Assembly: GCA_029945725.1 (NCBI GenBank)
Contig: JAQSDB010000010.1
Span: 24,885-88,884 of the forward strand
Direction of reading: 5' to 3'
Length of the DNA stretch: 64,000 bases
Source: a bacterium
GTDB taxonomy: Bacteria > Pseudomonadota > Gammaproteobacteria > Pseudomonadales > Moraxellaceae
The notes beneath the pieces are model-generated. The model was not told the DNA's origin and did not search any database. It worked only from the letters and a program-made list of their open reading frames with translations. Shown here piece after piece: positions 9,183 to 19,471 of this stretch; within the stretch, counting starts at the first letter, position 1; each line of letters starts with the position of its first letter. The position numbers were made by a program, and so were the translations under genes.

Positions 9183-9352
9183 AGAACCATGCCCGCGATC
9201 AACACCACGCCCGCAGATAAACCCTGCGCTCCGCCACCACCTGAACTCACCGCCTCCATTCTGGCTTGTTCCCCGGCCAGCTCGCATAATCCGGGGCTTT
9301 ACGGCCACTCTGAATCGGGCCGGCTCATGCCAGAACCGGAAGAAGCACGCTC

Positions 9353-11023
9353 ATGCTGGAAGACATCAAGAAAACCCTCTGGGCCACCGCCGACAAGCTG
9401 CGCGCCAATATGGACGCCGCCGAATACAAGCACATCGTGCTCGGCCTGATTTTCCTCAAATACATTTCCGACACGTTTCAGCTGCGCCGCAACGAACTGA
9501 CCCAGCGCTTTGCCAACCCCGCCGACGAGTATTTTATGGAAGGCGCGGAGGCCGGGAGCATTGCCGCCGAGCTGGAAGACCGCGACTACTACCGCGAAGT
9601 GAATGCCTTCTGGGTGCCGGAAGGCGCGCGCTGGGAAGCGCTGCGCGCCAATGCCAAGCAGGCCGACATCGGCAAGCGCATCGACGATGCCCTGGCCCTG
9701 ATCGAAGCCGAAAACCCCAAACTCAAGGGCATTCTCGACAAGCGCTATGCCCGCGCCCAGTTGCCCGATGGCAAGCTCGGCGAACTGGTCGACATGATTT
9801 CCACCATCGGTTTTGGCGACAAGGCGCAAAACGCCCGCGATCTGATCGGCCAGGTTTATGAATATTTTCTCGGCCAGTTCGCCAGCGCCGAAGGCAAGAA
9901 GGGCGGCCAGTTCTACACGCCGGCCAGCATCGTCAAAACCCTCGTCGCCGTGCTCGCCCCGCATCACGGCCAGGTCTACGATCCCTGCTGCGGCAGCGGC
10001 GGCATGTTTGTGCAATCCGAAAAATTCATTGAAGCGCACGGCGGCAAGCTCGGCGATGTGAGCATCTACGGCCAGGAATCCAATCCCACCACCTGGCGCC
10101 TGGCCGCCATGAACCTCGCCATTCGCGGCATTGATTTCAATCTCGGCCGCGAGCCGGACGATACCTTCACCCGCAACCAGCACCCCGATCTGCGCGCCGA
10201 TTTCGTGCTCGCCAATCCGCCCTTCAACATCAGCGACTGGTGGCACGGCTCGCTCGAAGGTGATCCGCGCTGGGTCTACGGCACACCGCCCGCCGGCAAC
10301 GCCAACTATGCCTGGCTGCAGCACATGCTCTATCACTTAAAGCCCGGCGGCCGCGCCGGCATCGTGCTCGCCAACGGTTCCATGAGTTCCAGCCAGAATT
10401 CCGAAGGCGATATCCGCCGCGCCATGGTCGAGGCCGACGTGGTCGAATGCATGGTCGCCTTGCCCGGCCAGCTTTTTTTCAACACGCAGATTCCCGCCTG
10501 TTTGTGGTTTTTGGCGAAAGAGACGACCGCCAGGGATGGTGGCAGTGCCGGAAACGCAGGCAATGCAGGAACGATTTCCGGTAAAAAAAACCGCCAGGGC
10601 GAAGTGCTGTTCATTGATGCGCGCAAGCTCGGCAGCATGATCAGCCGCTCGCAAAGCGAACTCACCGATGAGGTGATTGAACGCATCGGCAACACCGTTG
10701 CCGCATGGCGCCATCATGATTCCCCGAATGAAGACTCCCTCGCCCCCACCGGGGGAGAGGGCCGGGGTGAGGGGGCGGTTCTCCCCGAATACGAAGACAT
10801 TCCCGGCTTCTGCCGCAGCGTCACCCTCGCTGAAATTGCCGAACACGGCCATGTGCTCACACCGGGCCGCTATGTCGGTGCCGAAGCCGTGGAGGATGAC
10901 GACGAAGCCTTTGCCGAAAAAATGCAGAAACTCACCGAAAAACTCGGCGAGCAGATGGCCAAGGGTGCCGAGCTGGATCAGCTGATACGCCAGAAGCTGG
11001 GAGGGCTGGGGTATGAGTTCTGA
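9353..11023 (+). CDS. hsdM: Type I restriction-modification methyltransferase subunit
   Basis: A 556-residue N6-adenine methyltransferase subunit. An HsdM N-terminal helical domain (about residues 5-140) precedes the SAM-binding motif [10 protein letters not shown] (about residue 209) and catalytic motif [12 protein letters not shown] (about residue 287). With HsdS it methylates the host recognition site; with HsdR it forms the restriction complex. Two low-complexity in-frame segments look inserted: about 10530-10590, and 10735-10790, which carries a C/G-rich dispersed repeat flanked by near-direct repeats. Both lie in the C-terminal linker and spare the catalytic motifs. It overlaps hsdS by 11 bases. 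Confidence 0.95.
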   Translation: MLEDIKKTLWATADKLRANMDAAEYKHIVLGLIFLKYISDTFQLRRNELTQRFANPADEYFMEGAEAGSIAAELEDRDYYREVNAFWVPEGARWEALRANAKQADIGKRIDDALALIEAENPKLKGILDKRYARAQLPDGKLGELVDMISTIGFGDKAQNARDLIGQVYEYFLGQFASAEGKKGGQFYTPASIVKTLVAVLAPHHGQVYDPCCGSGGMFVQSEKFIEAHGGKLGDVSIYGQESNPTTWRLAAMNLAIRGIDFNLGREPDDTFTRNQHPDLRADFVLANPPFNISDWWHGSLEGDPRWVYGTPPAGNANYAWLQHMLYHLKPGGRAGIVLANGSMSSSQNSEGDIRRAMVEADVVECMVALPGQLFFNTQIPACLWFLAKETTARDGGSAGNAGNAGTISGKKNRQGEVLFIDARKLGSMISRSQSELTDEVIERIGNTVAAWRHHDSPNEDSLAPTGGEGRGEGAVLPEYEDIPGFCRSVTLAEIAEHGHVLTPGRYVGAEAVEDDDEAFAEKMQKLTEKLGEQMAKGAELDQLIRQKLGGLGYEF

Positions 11024-12392
11024 GTGGCAATCAGTCCAACTTAACCAACTAATTACCATCAAACATGGCTTTGCATTTAAGGGTGAATATTTCTGTGATG
11101 AACTAACTCAGTATCAGTTAACAACGCCTGGAAATTTCGCCATTGATGGTGGTTTCCAGCTTGGTAAAGGTAAGTATTACAACGGGCCTATTGTTGAGGA
11201 TTACATTCTCAAAAAAGGAGATTTAATCGTTACGATGACGGATCTGAGTAAGGCTACAGATACACTAGGGTACTCTGCGGTAGTGCCTGAAACCAAAGGC
11301 ACTACTTGGTTGCATAATCAACGAGTTGGCTTGGTGCAGATTAAAACTGGGGTAGTGGTTGATACTAAGTTTCTGCATTATCTGATGCGTAGTGATACAT
11401 ATCGCCAATGGGTTGTATCAAGTGCTTCTGGTTCAACGGTGAAACATACATCGCCGTCACGCATTTGCGACTATCGATTTGATGTGCCTCCCTATGGCGT
11501 GCAGGTGTCAATTGGAGAGGCGCTTACTACTCTCGACGACCGCATTTCTCTCCTTCGCGAAACCAACGCCACCCTCGAAGCCATCGCCCAGGCCCTGTTC
11601 AAATCATGGTTTGTCGATTTCGACCCCGTCCGCGACAGAATGGAAGGCCGCGAACCCGAAGGTGTTGCACAGGGAGGTGCGAATGTCGCGAGCGCAGGAT
11701 GTGCAGGAACGACCATAAGCGCCGAAACCGCCGCCCTTTTCCCCGATGCTTTCGAGGAATCAGAACTCGGCCTGATCCCGAGAGGGTGGAAGGTTGTACC
11801 TCTCAGTTCGATTTCAACCGTCACGATGGGCCTGTCGCCCAAAGGTGATAGCTATAACTCTGAGGGACATGGTGTGCCGCTAATCAATGGGCCTGTTGAA
11901 TTCGGTGAATACTTTCCTGTTAGAACTAAGTGGACCAGCGCTTCAGATCGAGTGGCGCACACAGGTGATTTGATATTTTGTGTCCGTGGTTCGACAACTG
12001 GGAGGCGTGTTGTCGCAGATGGTGACTACTGTATTGGTCGTGGAGTCTGTTCTATTCGAGCACACAACGGCACCAACGGATTTCTCTTTCAAACGATCAA
12101 TTTTGGCCTTGATCGCTTGCTCTCCAAAACGACTGGCTCCGTGTTCCCCAGTTTGAGTGCTCCGGACATCAAGGGCTTTAATATATTAGCGCCTGAAGCT
12201 AACTTGATAGATACCTATGAAGATACTACGAGGCCATTGCTTCATAGAATTCAGAGTAACCAGAGAAAAATTGAAACCCTGACCCAACTCCGCGACACCC
12301 TCCTGCCGCGCCTGATCTCCGGCCACCTTCGCCTGCCGGAAGCCGACGCTGCTGTTGTTGAAGGCCCGCGGGCTGCAATTGGTGCAGTGTAA
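11013..12392 (+). CDS. hsdS: Type I restriction-modification specificity subunit
   Basis: A 459-residue subunit with two target-recognition domains (about residues 1-165 and 250-420) separated and followed by conserved helices ([20 protein letters not shown] and [20 protein letters not shown]) that set the spacing of the bipartite DNA target. Both recognition domains are visibly more A/T-rich than hsdM, hsdR and the helical spacers, as expected for domains exchanged between lineages. A linker near residues 215-240 (about 11660-11720) contains a small repeat also seen in hsdM. Start ATG 11013 lies inside the hsdM 3' end, so the two are translationally coupled. Confidence 0.95.
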   Translation: MSSEWQSVQLNQLITIKHGFAFKGEYFCDELTQYQLTTPGNFAIDGGFQLGKGKYYNGPIVEDYILKKGDLIVTMTDLSKATDTLGYSAVVPETKGTTWLHNQRVGLVQIKTGVVVDTKFLHYLMRSDTYRQWVVSSASGSTVKHTSPSRICDYRFDVPPYGVQVSIGEALTTLDDRISLLRETNATLEAIAQALFKSWFVDFDPVRDRMEGREPEGVAQGGANVASAGCAGTTISAETAALFPDAFEESELGLIPRGWKVVPLSSISTVTMGLSPKGDSYNSEGHGVPLINGPVEFGEYFPVRTKWTSASDRVAHTGDLIFCVRGSTTGRRVVADGDYCIGRGVCSIRAHNGTNGFLFQTINFGLDRLLSKTTGSVFPSLSAPDIKGFNILAPEANLIDTYEDTTRPLLHRIQSNQRKIETLTQLRDTLLPRLISGHLRLPEADAAVVEGPRAAIGAV

Positions 12393-12535
12393 GGGGCGCC
12401 TGTTGGCGCAGGGATAATCTGCCGTAACCGGTGGCACCGGCATGATGTTGAGCCGTGTTTGATGGTGGTGGCGCTGGCGGGCGTTGCGGTGGTGCGGTTT
12501 GTGGCGGAGGCAGGGCGGCGTTCGCCGTTCACGCC

Positions 12536-12690
12536 GCGCCAACCGGACCTGTGGTGACGGGTTTTTGCGGCATCGTGTCGCGGGCATGGCCCGCTCCTGC
12601 GCGGGATTCATTTTTCGCAGGAACGGGCCATGCCCGCGATACCAGAGCGACAGTATTCATTTTTCGTAGGAGCGGGCCATGCCCGCGATG
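12536..12690 (+). repeat. REP-containing spacer module, copy A
   Basis: This starts with ccggacctgtggtgacgg, then a reverse REP (12578-12600), the linker cgcgggattcattttt, and forward REPs at 12617-12640 and 12666-12690. Diverged copies occur at 13983-14122 and 14923-15024. The leader after the last REP (aaaacaaaccggattt at about 12705) is also shared with copy C. The whole gap 12393-12725 has no gene I can support. Confidence 0.85.
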
Positions 12691-12725
12691 TCTTGCTTGC
12701 AGGAAAACAAACCGGATTTTTGTTC

Positions 12726-13970
12726 ATGAGCGAAAACCAGCTGGAACCGGAAAAAATATCCCGCCTTCTGAATGAGGTGGCGTTCAAGACCGCCACCCTG
12801 GCCGAGGCCAGAAAACGCTTCTCTGCCCAGCTTGCACCGGAATTCAGCATATTCGATTTTCTGCGGACGGATGAAACGGGACTTTCGAGCTGCATCGCCA
12901 GTCTGCTGGACCCCAAAGGCACGCACGGGCAGGGCAGTGGTTTTCTGGAGGCATTCATTGCCGGCCTGAATGCTCCCGCCGGCCTCGACATCAATGCGAA
13001 AGACTGCCGTGTGCAAACGGAAAAACAGGCCAATGGCCAGCGTCGCATTGATATCCACCTGGAAATGACCGGCTGCGTTATTGGCATTGAAAACAAGCCC
13101 TGGGCAGGCGATCAGGACAGGCAGTTGTCTGACTATGCCGCATACCTGAAAAACAATGCGGCCAACAGGCACTGGATGCTGGTTTACCTTTGCAACAGTG
13201 ATCCAGCGGAAAACAGCATTAGCAAAGACGAACTAAAAGCGCTTGAAGCCGGTAAAAATTATTTCCGCATGGATTACTGGGATCTCATCAAGTGGCTTGA
13301 CGGTTGTGCGGGGAAATCCAGATCACTGGTGGTGCGGGTTTTCATTGAAGAGCTGGCGAATTTTATCCGGATAAAAGTGAATGGGGAGCCAGACATGTCT
13401 GAGGCAATAGAGCTGAAAAACATCATCCTGAGCTCCAATGAAAACCTGGATGCTGCATTCCACATTGCCGGTTCCATGACGCTGGTTAAAAACGGACTGC
13501 TTGAGGAATTCCGGGATGCCCTGAAGGCAGAGCTGGATGTCAGGGATCTCATACTGGTCTGGGAAGAAACGCTCTCGGCCAGTGGCAAGGCCTGTGCCGG
13601 TTTTGGCGTGAAATTCAATGCGGGCCACAGGTTTCACCTCCGCTTTGAGTTTTCCTATACGGGCCTGAACGGGCTTGAATGGGGGATTTGCAGAAACAAC
13701 AAAACAGTGACCTGCGATCAGCAACGGTGGGGCGACATCAAAGAGCGGATGGACAGCCACATCCGGCCAGGAAAAGCATCCGATTGGTGGCCATGGTATG
13801 TCGTTGACCTGAGTGACGATCTTGCGTCCTCCCTAAGGGACTGGGGCAACTCTTCGACAGCGTGGGTCATGATCAGGGACAAGTCTGATGCCGGTCTGGT
13901 GCAAAGAATATGCAAAATTGTCGATCGGGTGCGCGAGGCCTTGTCGGGTACCGGTGATGTATTGGCTTGA
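12726..13970 (+). CDS. PD-(D/E)XK nuclease-family protein
   Basis: A 414-residue protein. The segment RRIDIHLEMTGCVIGIENK (about residues 106-124) has the order D...E-x-K expected of a PD-(D/E)XK nuclease core, followed by a helix with DQDRQLSDYAAYL. It resembles PDDEXK_4-type proteins often found in defence loci; the C-terminal 200 residues are unassigned. The first residues, MSENQLEPE, resemble those of HsdR (MTEDQLEQE), and the preceding DNA resembles the leader of the mini-ORF at 15081. The 5' end may therefore be a fusion to an old hsdR start. It lies between hsdS and hsdR and could be a separate effector. Nuclease activity is inference. Confidence 0.75.
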   Translation: MSENQLEPEKISRLLNEVAFKTATLAEARKRFSAQLAPEFSIFDFLRTDETGLSSCIASLLDPKGTHGQGSGFLEAFIAGLNAPAGLDINAKDCRVQTEKQANGQRRIDIHLEMTGCVIGIENKPWAGDQDRQLSDYAAYLKNNAANRHWMLVYLCNSDPAENSISKDELKALEAGKNYFRMDYWDLIKWLDGCAGKSRSLVVRVFIEELANFIRIKVNGEPDMSEAIELKNIILSSNENLDAAFHIAGSMTLVKNGLLEEFRDALKAELDVRDLILVWEETLSASGKACAGFGVKFNAGHRFHLRFEFSYTGLNGLEWGICRNNKTVTCDQQRWGDIKERMDSHIRPGKASDWWPWYVVDLSDDLASSLRDWGNSSTAWVMIRDKSDAGLVQRICKIVDRVREALSGTGDVLA

Positions 13971-13982
13971 GGTCATGGAATA

Positions 13983-14122
13983 ACCGGGCCTGCAAAGGTC
14001 CGCCGGTTTTTAGTGTGCCGGCATTGTGTCGCGGGTTGTATCGCAGGTTGTATCGCGGGCATGGCCCGCTCCTACGGGGTAGTGGTATTCATTTTTCCGT
14101 AGGAGCGGGCCATGCCCGCGAT
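13983..14122 (+). repeat. REP-containing spacer module, copy B
   Basis: A diverged copy of the spacer at 12536. It starts with taaccgggcctg, has a duplicated tcgc(g/a)ggttgta segment, then a reverse REP at 14053-14075, the linker ggtattcatttttc, and a forward REP at 14099-14122. It fills most of the gap between the nuclease-like gene and the winged-helix gene. Confidence 0.75.
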
Positions 14123-14165
14123 GTCATTGATACCGGCGAAACGCTGCTGGCACCGGGCTTGACAC

Positions 14166-14205
14166 TGTTGCCTTTATGGCTACAAATGTCGCCATAAAGG
14201 CAACA
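14166..14205. promoter_or_regulatory. Perfect inverted repeat, candidate operator
   Basis: The arms tgttgcctttatggc (14166-14180) and gccataaaggcaaca (14191-14205) are perfect 15-base complements with a 10-base spacer. The repeat ends 13 bases before the start codon of a winged-helix protein, a position suited to autorepression at DNA level or occlusion of the ribosome site in mRNA. It has no T-run, so a terminator is less likely. Confidence 0.65.
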
Positions 14206-14218
14206 CTTGAGGTAGGGC

Positions 14219-14806
14219 ATGTCGCTCGCTGCTGTTCTGTTCACTGATTACCGCCGCCGGGTGCTGGGCTTGCTGCTGCTGCATCCGGAGCGGCGCTATC
14301 ACCTGCGCGAGATCGCGCGGCTGACCGGCACGGTGCCGGGCACGCTGACGCGCGAGCTGGCCAAGCTGGCCGAGGCGGGCGTGCTGGTGAAAGAGAAGGT
14401 GGGCAGCCAGCTGCAGTTTGCCGCCAACCGCGATTGCCCGGTTTATGAAGAGCTGGCCAGCATCCTGCGCAAAACCTCGGGCGTGGTGGATGTGCTGGCC
14501 GAGGCCCTGCAGCCTCTGGGCGAGCAGATAGACACGGCGTTTGTGTTTGGCTCTGTGGCCGGTGGCAAGGAAACGGCGGGCAGCGATATTGATCTGATGG
14601 TGATCGGGGCGGTGGGCTATGCGGAGGTGGTGGAGCGGCTTTATCCCCTGCAGCAAACCCTGGGCCGCGAGATCAATCCCAAGGTCTACAGCCGCAGCGA
14701 GTGGCGCACGCTCTGCAAGGCGCAGGGCAGTTTTGTGCGCGAGGTGTTGAGCAAGCCGCGCTTGCCTGTACTGGGCAGCGAGAACGATGTCATGGATGAC
14801 GTCTGA
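14219..14806 (+). CDS. Winged-helix / MNT-type nucleotidyltransferase protein
   Basis: A 195-residue two-domain protein. Residues about 1-75 form a winged helix-turn-helix (RYHLREIARLTGTVPGTLTR, then a wing). Residues about 107-127 contain FGSVAGGKETAGSDIDLMV, the GS...SDIDL signature of a minimal nucleotidyltransferase (Pol-beta superfamily), with both Asp residues present. Related MNT proteins are antitoxins that AMPylate HEPN toxins, but no HEPN partner is adjacent; the neighbours are a nuclease-like gene and a Fic gene. A ribosome site (gaggt) and a perfect inverted repeat precede ATG 14219. It may regulate the locus and modify a partner; which one is unknown. Confidence 0.8.
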   Translation: MSLAAVLFTDYRRRVLGLLLLHPERRYHLREIARLTGTVPGTLTRELAKLAEAGVLVKEKVGSQLQFAANRDCPVYEELASILRKTSGVVDVLAEALQPLGEQIDTAFVFGSVAGGKETAGSDIDLMVIGAVGYAEVVERLYPLQQTLGREINPKVYSRSEWRTLCKAQGSFVREVLSKPRLPVLGSENDVMDDV

Positions 14807-14922
14807 TCAAACAGGGAGTGCGCAGGTGCGATTAGCGCAGCGTCGTTATCTGATGCATGCAGTGGTGGGGCACGGTGTGGATTGTGGTTTTCGTTCGTCC
14901 CGTCCCGTTACGTTGCGTTGCG

Positions 14923-15024
14923 CTAACCGGACCTGCGGTGACGGGTTTTTGCGGCATTGTGTCGCGGGCATGGCCCGCTCCTACGCGGGATTAATTTTTC
15001 GTAGGAGCGGGCCATGCCCGCGAT
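14923..15024 (+). repeat. REP-containing spacer module, copy C
   Basis: Closely matches copy A: ccggacctgcggtgacgg, a reverse REP at 14962-14984, the linker cgcgggattaattttt and a forward REP at 15001-15024. The 330-base gap 14807-15138 contains this copy plus the hsdR-like mini-ORF. Confidence 0.85.
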
Positions 15025-15080
15025 GCCATGCGGCGGCGAAAACAACCGTGGTGGCGGGAAAACAAACCGGATTTGTATTC

Positions 15081-15146
15081 ATGAGCGAAGACCAGCTGGA
15101 ACAAAAAGCGGATGTGCCGGCAACGGGGGCGTGTTGCGATGAGTAG
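15081..15146 (+). pseudogene. 21-codon mini-ORF resembling an hsdR start
   Basis: It reads [21 protein letters not shown] and stops. The first eight codons nearly match the beginning of hsdR at 16158 (MTEDQLEQE), and the leader nearly matches that of the nuclease gene at 12726. I read it as the stump of an hsdR 5' end displaced when the Fic gene was inserted. Its stop overlaps the fic start (gATGAGTAG), so it might still serve as a leader peptide coupling translation. Confidence 0.6.
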
Positions 15147-16161
15147 CCGCTATCAGCCCCCCGTCACCGTGACGCCTGCCATGCTCTCGCTGGTTGCCGG
15201 TATCTGCGAGCGTATCGGGCGCTGGTCGGTGACCGGTGAAAACGTAATGTCGCCACAACTGCGTCGCGGCAACCGTATCCGTACCATTCAGGCTTCGCTG
15301 GCCATTGAAAACAATACCCTGAGCGTGGAGCAGGTGACGGCGGTGCTGGAGGGCAAACGTGTGCTCGGGCTGCCACGCGAAATCCAGGAGGTGCGTAATG
15401 CTTTTGCAGCGTATGAGCAGTTACCGCTGTGGCGCGTGGCCTCGGTAAACGATCTGCTGGGCGCGCATGGTTTGCTGATGGCGGGGCTGGTGGATGAGGC
15501 CGGTACACTGCGCAGTGGCGGTGTCGGGATTTATCACGGTGACACGCTGGTGCATATGGCACCGCCGGCGAAGCAACTTGATCGCTTGCTGCATGATCTG
15601 CTGGCGTGGCTGGAAAGCACGCCATTGCATCCCCTGATCGCCAGTTGTGTTTTTCACTATGAATTTGAGTTCATCCATCCTTTTTCGGATGGTAATGGCC
15701 GCATGGGCCGTTTGTGGCAAACACTTGTTTTGAGCCAGTGGCAGCCTGCGCTGGCATGGTTGCCGGTGGAAACCGTGGTGCGCGACAGACAGGCGGCGTA
15801 TTACGCGGCGCTGGCGGAGTCGGACAGGGTGGCGCAAGCAACGCCGTTTGTGGAATTTATGCTGGCGGCCTTGCTGGCTGCGATGGATGAGGCCGTCACC
15901 GACCAAGTAAGCGACCAAGTAAGCGACCAAGTAAAACGGCTGCTCAAGGCATTGGCCCCGAACGGGGCGGTGAAGGCAGAGGACTTGATGCTGAATCTTG
16001 GTTTGTCGCACCGGGCTACTTTCCGCAGCAATTATCTGAATCCTGCGTTGCAGGGCGGCTTGATCGAAATGACCCATCCGGACTCACCCCGGAGTCCGGT
16101 GCAAAAATACCGGCTGACGAATAAAGGCAGAGCGCTGCTGACAAGGAAAAAGGCTTCATGA
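15139..16161 (+). CDS. Fic-family protein
   Basis: A 340-residue Fic protein. The full catalytic motif [12 protein letters not shown] begins at His180, so AMPylation (or another phosphotransfer) is plausible. Upstream, Ser53-x-x-x-Glu57-Asn58 in ASLAIENN fits the (S/T)xxxE(G/N) inhibitory helix of class II Fic enzymes, which holds the site closed. A C-terminal winged-helix-like domain follows a [11 protein letters not shown] linker encoded by a 12-base repeat (15901-15933). The gene sits inside the hsd locus and overlaps hsdR by four bases (ATGA), so HsdR translation may depend on it. The target protein is unknown. Confidence 0.9.
   Translation: MSSRYQPPVTVTPAMLSLVAGICERIGRWSVTGENVMSPQLRRGNRIRTIQASLAIENNTLSVEQVTAVLEGKRVLGLPREIQEVRNAFAAYEQLPLWRVASVNDLLGAHGLLMAGLVDEAGTLRSGGVGIYHGDTLVHMAPPAKQLDRLLHDLLAWLESTPLHPLIASCVFHYEFEFIHPFSDGNGRMGRLWQTLVLSQWQPALAWLPVETVVRDRQAAYYAALAESDRVAQATPFVEFMLAALLAAMDEAVTDQVSDQVSDQVKRLLKALAPNGAVKAEDLMLNLGLSHRATFRSNYLNPALQGGLIEMTHPDSPRSPVQKYRLTNKGRALLTRKKAS
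15901..15933 (+). repeat. 12-base tandem repeat in fic
   Basis: Almost three copies of gaccaagtaagc encode Asp-Gln-Val-Ser repeats linking the Fic domain to the C-terminal helix-turn-helix. Copy number changes keep the frame, so linker length could vary between strains. Confidence 0.9.
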
Positions 16162-19100
16162 CCGAAGACCAACTGGAACAGGAAGTGCTGGGCTGGCTCG
16201 CCGAGGTTGGCTACACCCGTGTTTATGGGCCGGATATTGCCGTGGATGGCGATGCGCCGGAGCGCCAGGATTATCGCCAGCCGGTGCTGGTGGAGCGCCT
16301 GCGCCGTGCCATCGCCCGCCTGAATCCCCTGATTCCGCTGGCCGCGCGCGAGGATGCACTGCAGCAGGTGCTGAACCTGGAAACGCCGGTGCTGCTGTCG
16401 GCCAATCGCCGTTTTCATGCGCTGCTCAGCAATGGCGTGCCGGTGGCTTACCAGAAAGACGGTGAAACACGCGGTGATTTTGTGCGCCTGCTCGATGTTG
16501 TGGAGGCGGGCGCCAATGAATGGCTGGCCATCAACCAGTTTTCCCTGAAGGGCGCCAAGCACACGCGCCGGCCCGACATCATCCTGTTTGTAAACGGTTT
16601 GCCGCTGGTGCTGCTGGAGCTGAAAAATCCGGCCGACGAGAAGGCGGATATCTGGAAAGCCTTCGACCAGATCGAAACCTACAAGGAACAGATTCCGGAT
16701 GTGTTCCAGTACAACGAGGTGCTGGTGATTTCCGATGGCACCGAAGCGCGCATGGGCTCGCTGTCGGCCAATGCCGAGCGCTTTCAGGCCTGGCGCACCA
16801 TCGACGGCCTTGTGCTTGATCCGCTGGGCCAGCATAACGAGCTGGAAACGCTGATTCGCGGTGCGCTGGCGCCAGCGGCGTTGCTCGATTTCATCCGCTT
16901 TTTTGTACTGTTTGAAGACGACGGCACGCTGGTGAAGAAAATTGCCGGCTATCACCAGTTTCATGCGGTGCGCTCGGCCATTGCGCAGGTGGTCACGGCT
17001 TCGCGCCCCGGTGGCAACCAGAAGGGCGGCGTGGTCTGGCACACGCAAGGCAGTGGCAAGAGCATCACCATGACCTGTTTTGCCGCGCGCGTGATGCGCG
17101 AGGCGGCCATGGAAAACCCGACCATTGTGGTGATTACCGACCGCAATGATCTCGACGGCCAGTTGTTCGGCGTGTTTTCCCTGGCGCAGGATTTGTTGCG
17201 TGAGCAGCCGGTGCAGGCAGAAACGCGGCAGGATTTGCGTGCGCGCCTGAGCAACCGTCCCTCCGGTGGCATTGTCTTTGCCACCATCCAGAAATTCATG
17301 CCGGGCGCCGATGAGGATGTGTTCCCGGTGCTGTCGGATCGTCACAACATTGTGGTGATTGCGGATGAAGCCCACCGCACCCAGTACGGTTTTGGTGCCA
17401 CGCTGAAAGACATCAAGAATCCCGCTTCTGAAAAAAATGCTTCAGCCGGTGAAGTGCGTGATGTCTCGGCCCGTTATCAGGTGGGGTATGCCCAGCACCT
17501 GCGCGATGCCCTGCCCAATGCCACTTTCGTGGCGTTTACCGGCACGCCGGTATCAGGCGAAGACCGCGACACGCGCACCGTTTTTGGTGATTACATTCAT
17601 GTCTACGACATGCAGCAGGCGAAAGAAGATGGCGCCACGGTGGCCATTTATTACGAATCGCGCCTTGCCAAACTGTCACTGAATGCCGAAGAGCTGCCGC
17701 ATATTGATGAGGAAGTGGACGAGCTGGCAGAGGAAGACGAGGCGGATGAACAATCGCGCCTGAAAAGCCGCTGGGCCGCGCTGGAGAAAATCGTGGGTGC
17801 CGAGCCGCGCATCCTGCAGGTGGCCGGCGACATCGTTCAGCATTTTGAAACACGCAACAACGCACAAGCCGGCAAGGCCATGATTGTCGGCATGAGTCGC
17901 GACATCTGCGTGCATCTCTACGATGCCATCGTGGCCCTGCGCCCGGACTGGCACGATGAAGACCCGGCCAAAGGCGCCATCAAGGTCGTGATGACGGGTT
18001 CCGCCAGCGACAAGGCCTTGCTGCGCCCGCATATCTACCCGAAGCAGACGCGCAAGGATCTGGAAAAACGCTTCAAGGATGAACATGATCCGCTGCAGCT
18101 CGTGATCGTGCGCGACATGTGGCTGACCGGTTTTGATGCGCCCTGTGTGCATACGCTGTACGTGGACAAGCCCATGAAGGGCCACAACCTGATGCAGGCG
18201 ATTGCGCGGGTGAACCGCGTTTTCAAGGGCAAGAAAGGCGGGCTGGTGGTGGATTACATCGGTATCGCCAATGATCTGAAACAGGCGCTGAAGGAATACA
18301 CCGCCAGCAAGGGGCGCGGCCAGCCTACCGTGGATTTGCATGAAGCCTGGGCCGTGCTGGAAGAAAAGCTCGATGTGCTGCGCGGCATCCTGCACGGTTT
18401 TGATTACAGCGGTTTTCTCACCGGCGGCCACAAGACGCTGGCGCAGGCTGCCAACTTCATTCTGGGCGTGGATGACGGCAAGAAACGCTTTGCCGATCAC
18501 GCGGTAGCCATGAACAAGGCCTACAGTCTGTGCTGCACTCTCGATGAAGCCAGGGCGGTGCGTGAGGAAGTGGCTTTTTTATACGCGATTAAAGTCATTC
18601 TCACCAAGCGCGACATCAGTACCAAAAAGCGGACCAATGAAGAACGCGAGCTGGCTATCCGCCAGATCATCAACTCGGCCGTGGTCAGTGAAGACGTGGT
18701 CGACATCTTTGATGCGGTGGGTCTGGAAAAACCCAATATCGGTATTCTTGATGAAGGCTTCCTCAATGAGGTACGCAATCTGCCGGAGCGCAATCTGGCC
18801 GTTGAGTTGCTGGAGCGCCTGCTCGCGGGCGAGGTCAAAACCCGCTTTGCCAGCAATGTGGTGCAGGAGAAAAAGTTTTCCGAGCTGCTGACCAGCGTGA
18901 TGACCCGTTACCAGAACCGCTCCATCGAAACGGCACAGGTGATGGAAGAACTGTGTGCAATGGCGAAGAAGTTCAAGGAAGCGGCCGAGCGCGGCGAAAC
19001 ACTCGGCCTGAATGACGACGAGCTGGCCTTTTACGATGCGCTGGCCAATAACGAGGCTTCTGTCAAAGAGCTGGGCGACGAGACCCTGAAAAAGATCGCC

Positions 19101-19289
19101 CACGAACTGACCGAGAGCCTGCGCAAGAATGTCACGGTGGACTGGTCGGTGCGTGATGGTGTCCGCGCCAGGCTGCGTCTTCTGGTTAAACGCATCCTGC
19201 GCAAATACAAATACCCGCCGGATAAACAGGACGCCGCGGCTGAAATGGTGTTGCAGCAGGCCGAAGCACTTTGCGAGGCATGGGCCTAG
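16158..19289 (+). CDS. hsdR: Type I restriction endonuclease subunit
   Basis: A 1,043-residue motor/nuclease subunit. The N-terminal PD-(D/E)XK core is [20 protein letters not shown] (about residues 138-157), with Asp and Glu-x-Lys present. The helicase motor follows: Walker A HTQGSGKS (about residue 296), DEAH in [10 protein letters not shown] (about 400), FTGTP, and a motif VI region with QAIARVNR. It translocates DNA and cuts it when HsdM/HsdS meet an unmethylated site. The protein is full length, so the system is probably functional. ATG 16158 overlaps the fic stop, although hsdM and hsdS lie more than 3.7 kb upstream across the inserted genes. Confidence 0.95.
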   Translation: MTEDQLEQEVLGWLAEVGYTRVYGPDIAVDGDAPERQDYRQPVLVERLRRAIARLNPLIPLAAREDALQQVLNLETPVLLSANRRFHALLSNGVPVAYQKDGETRGDFVRLLDVVEAGANEWLAINQFSLKGAKHTRRPDIILFVNGLPLVLLELKNPADEKADIWKAFDQIETYKEQIPDVFQYNEVLVISDGTEARMGSLSANAERFQAWRTIDGLVLDPLGQHNELETLIRGALAPAALLDFIRFFVLFEDDGTLVKKIAGYHQFHAVRSAIAQVVTASRPGGNQKGGVVWHTQGSGKSITMTCFAARVMREAAMENPTIVVITDRNDLDGQLFGVFSLAQDLLREQPVQAETRQDLRARLSNRPSGGIVFATIQKFMPGADEDVFPVLSDRHNIVVIADEAHRTQYGFGATLKDIKNPASEKNASAGEVRDVSARYQVGYAQHLRDALPNATFVAFTGTPVSGEDRDTRTVFGDYIHVYDMQQAKEDGATVAIYYESRLAKLSLNAEELPHIDEEVDELAEEDEADEQSRLKSRWAALEKIVGAEPRILQVAGDIVQHFETRNNAQAGKAMIVGMSRDICVHLYDAIVALRPDWHDEDPAKGAIKVVMTGSASDKALLRPHIYPKQTRKDLEKRFKDEHDPLQLVIVRDMWLTGFDAPCVHTLYVDKPMKGHNLMQAIARVNRVFKGKKGGLVVDYIGIANDLKQALKEYTASKGRGQPTVDLHEAWAVLEEKLDVLRGILHGFDYSGFLTGGHKTLAQAANFILGVDDGKKRFADHAVAMNKAYSLCCTLDEARAVREEVAFLYAIKVILTKRDISTKKRTNEERELAIRQIINSAVVSEDVVDIFDAVGLEKPNIGILDEGFLNEVRNLPERNLAVELLERLLAGEVKTRFASNVVQEKKFSELLTSVMTRYQNRSIETAQVMEELCAMAKKFKEAAERGETLGLNDDELAFYDALANNEASVKELGDETLKKIAHELTESLRKNVTVDWSVRDGVRARLRLLVKRILRKYKYPPDKQDAAAEMVLQQAEALCEAWA

Positions 19290-19310
19290 CGCCTGTTTTG
19301 CCGCAGGCAA

Positions 19311-19374
19311 TCGCGGGCATGGCCCACTCCTGCATGCATCACCGCCGCCGTAGGAGCGGGCCATGCCCGCGATC
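19311..19374. repeat. REP pair after hsdR
   Basis: A reverse copy at 19311-19333 (one core mismatch, ggcccactcc) and a forward copy at 19350-19374. It is the rightmost REP pair I find; no copy was seen in the remaining 44 kb. Confidence 0.88.
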
Positions 19375-19437
19375 AAACGATGCATCGCCAGCGCGATTGC
19401 TGTTGTGATGCTGAAATAATGACGGACACAGAAATAC

Positions 19438-19468
19438 CAAAGCCCGCTTCAGGAAGCGGGCTTTTTGT
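19438..19468 (+). terminator. Rho-independent terminator after hsdR
   Basis: The stem aaagcccgcttc / gaagcgggcttt has a two-base loop (ag) and is followed by T-rich sequence. It lies next to a degenerate copy of the tRNA-Asn 3' end, so it could originally have been the tRNA terminator. Confidence 0.85.
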
Positions 19469-19471
19469 TTG

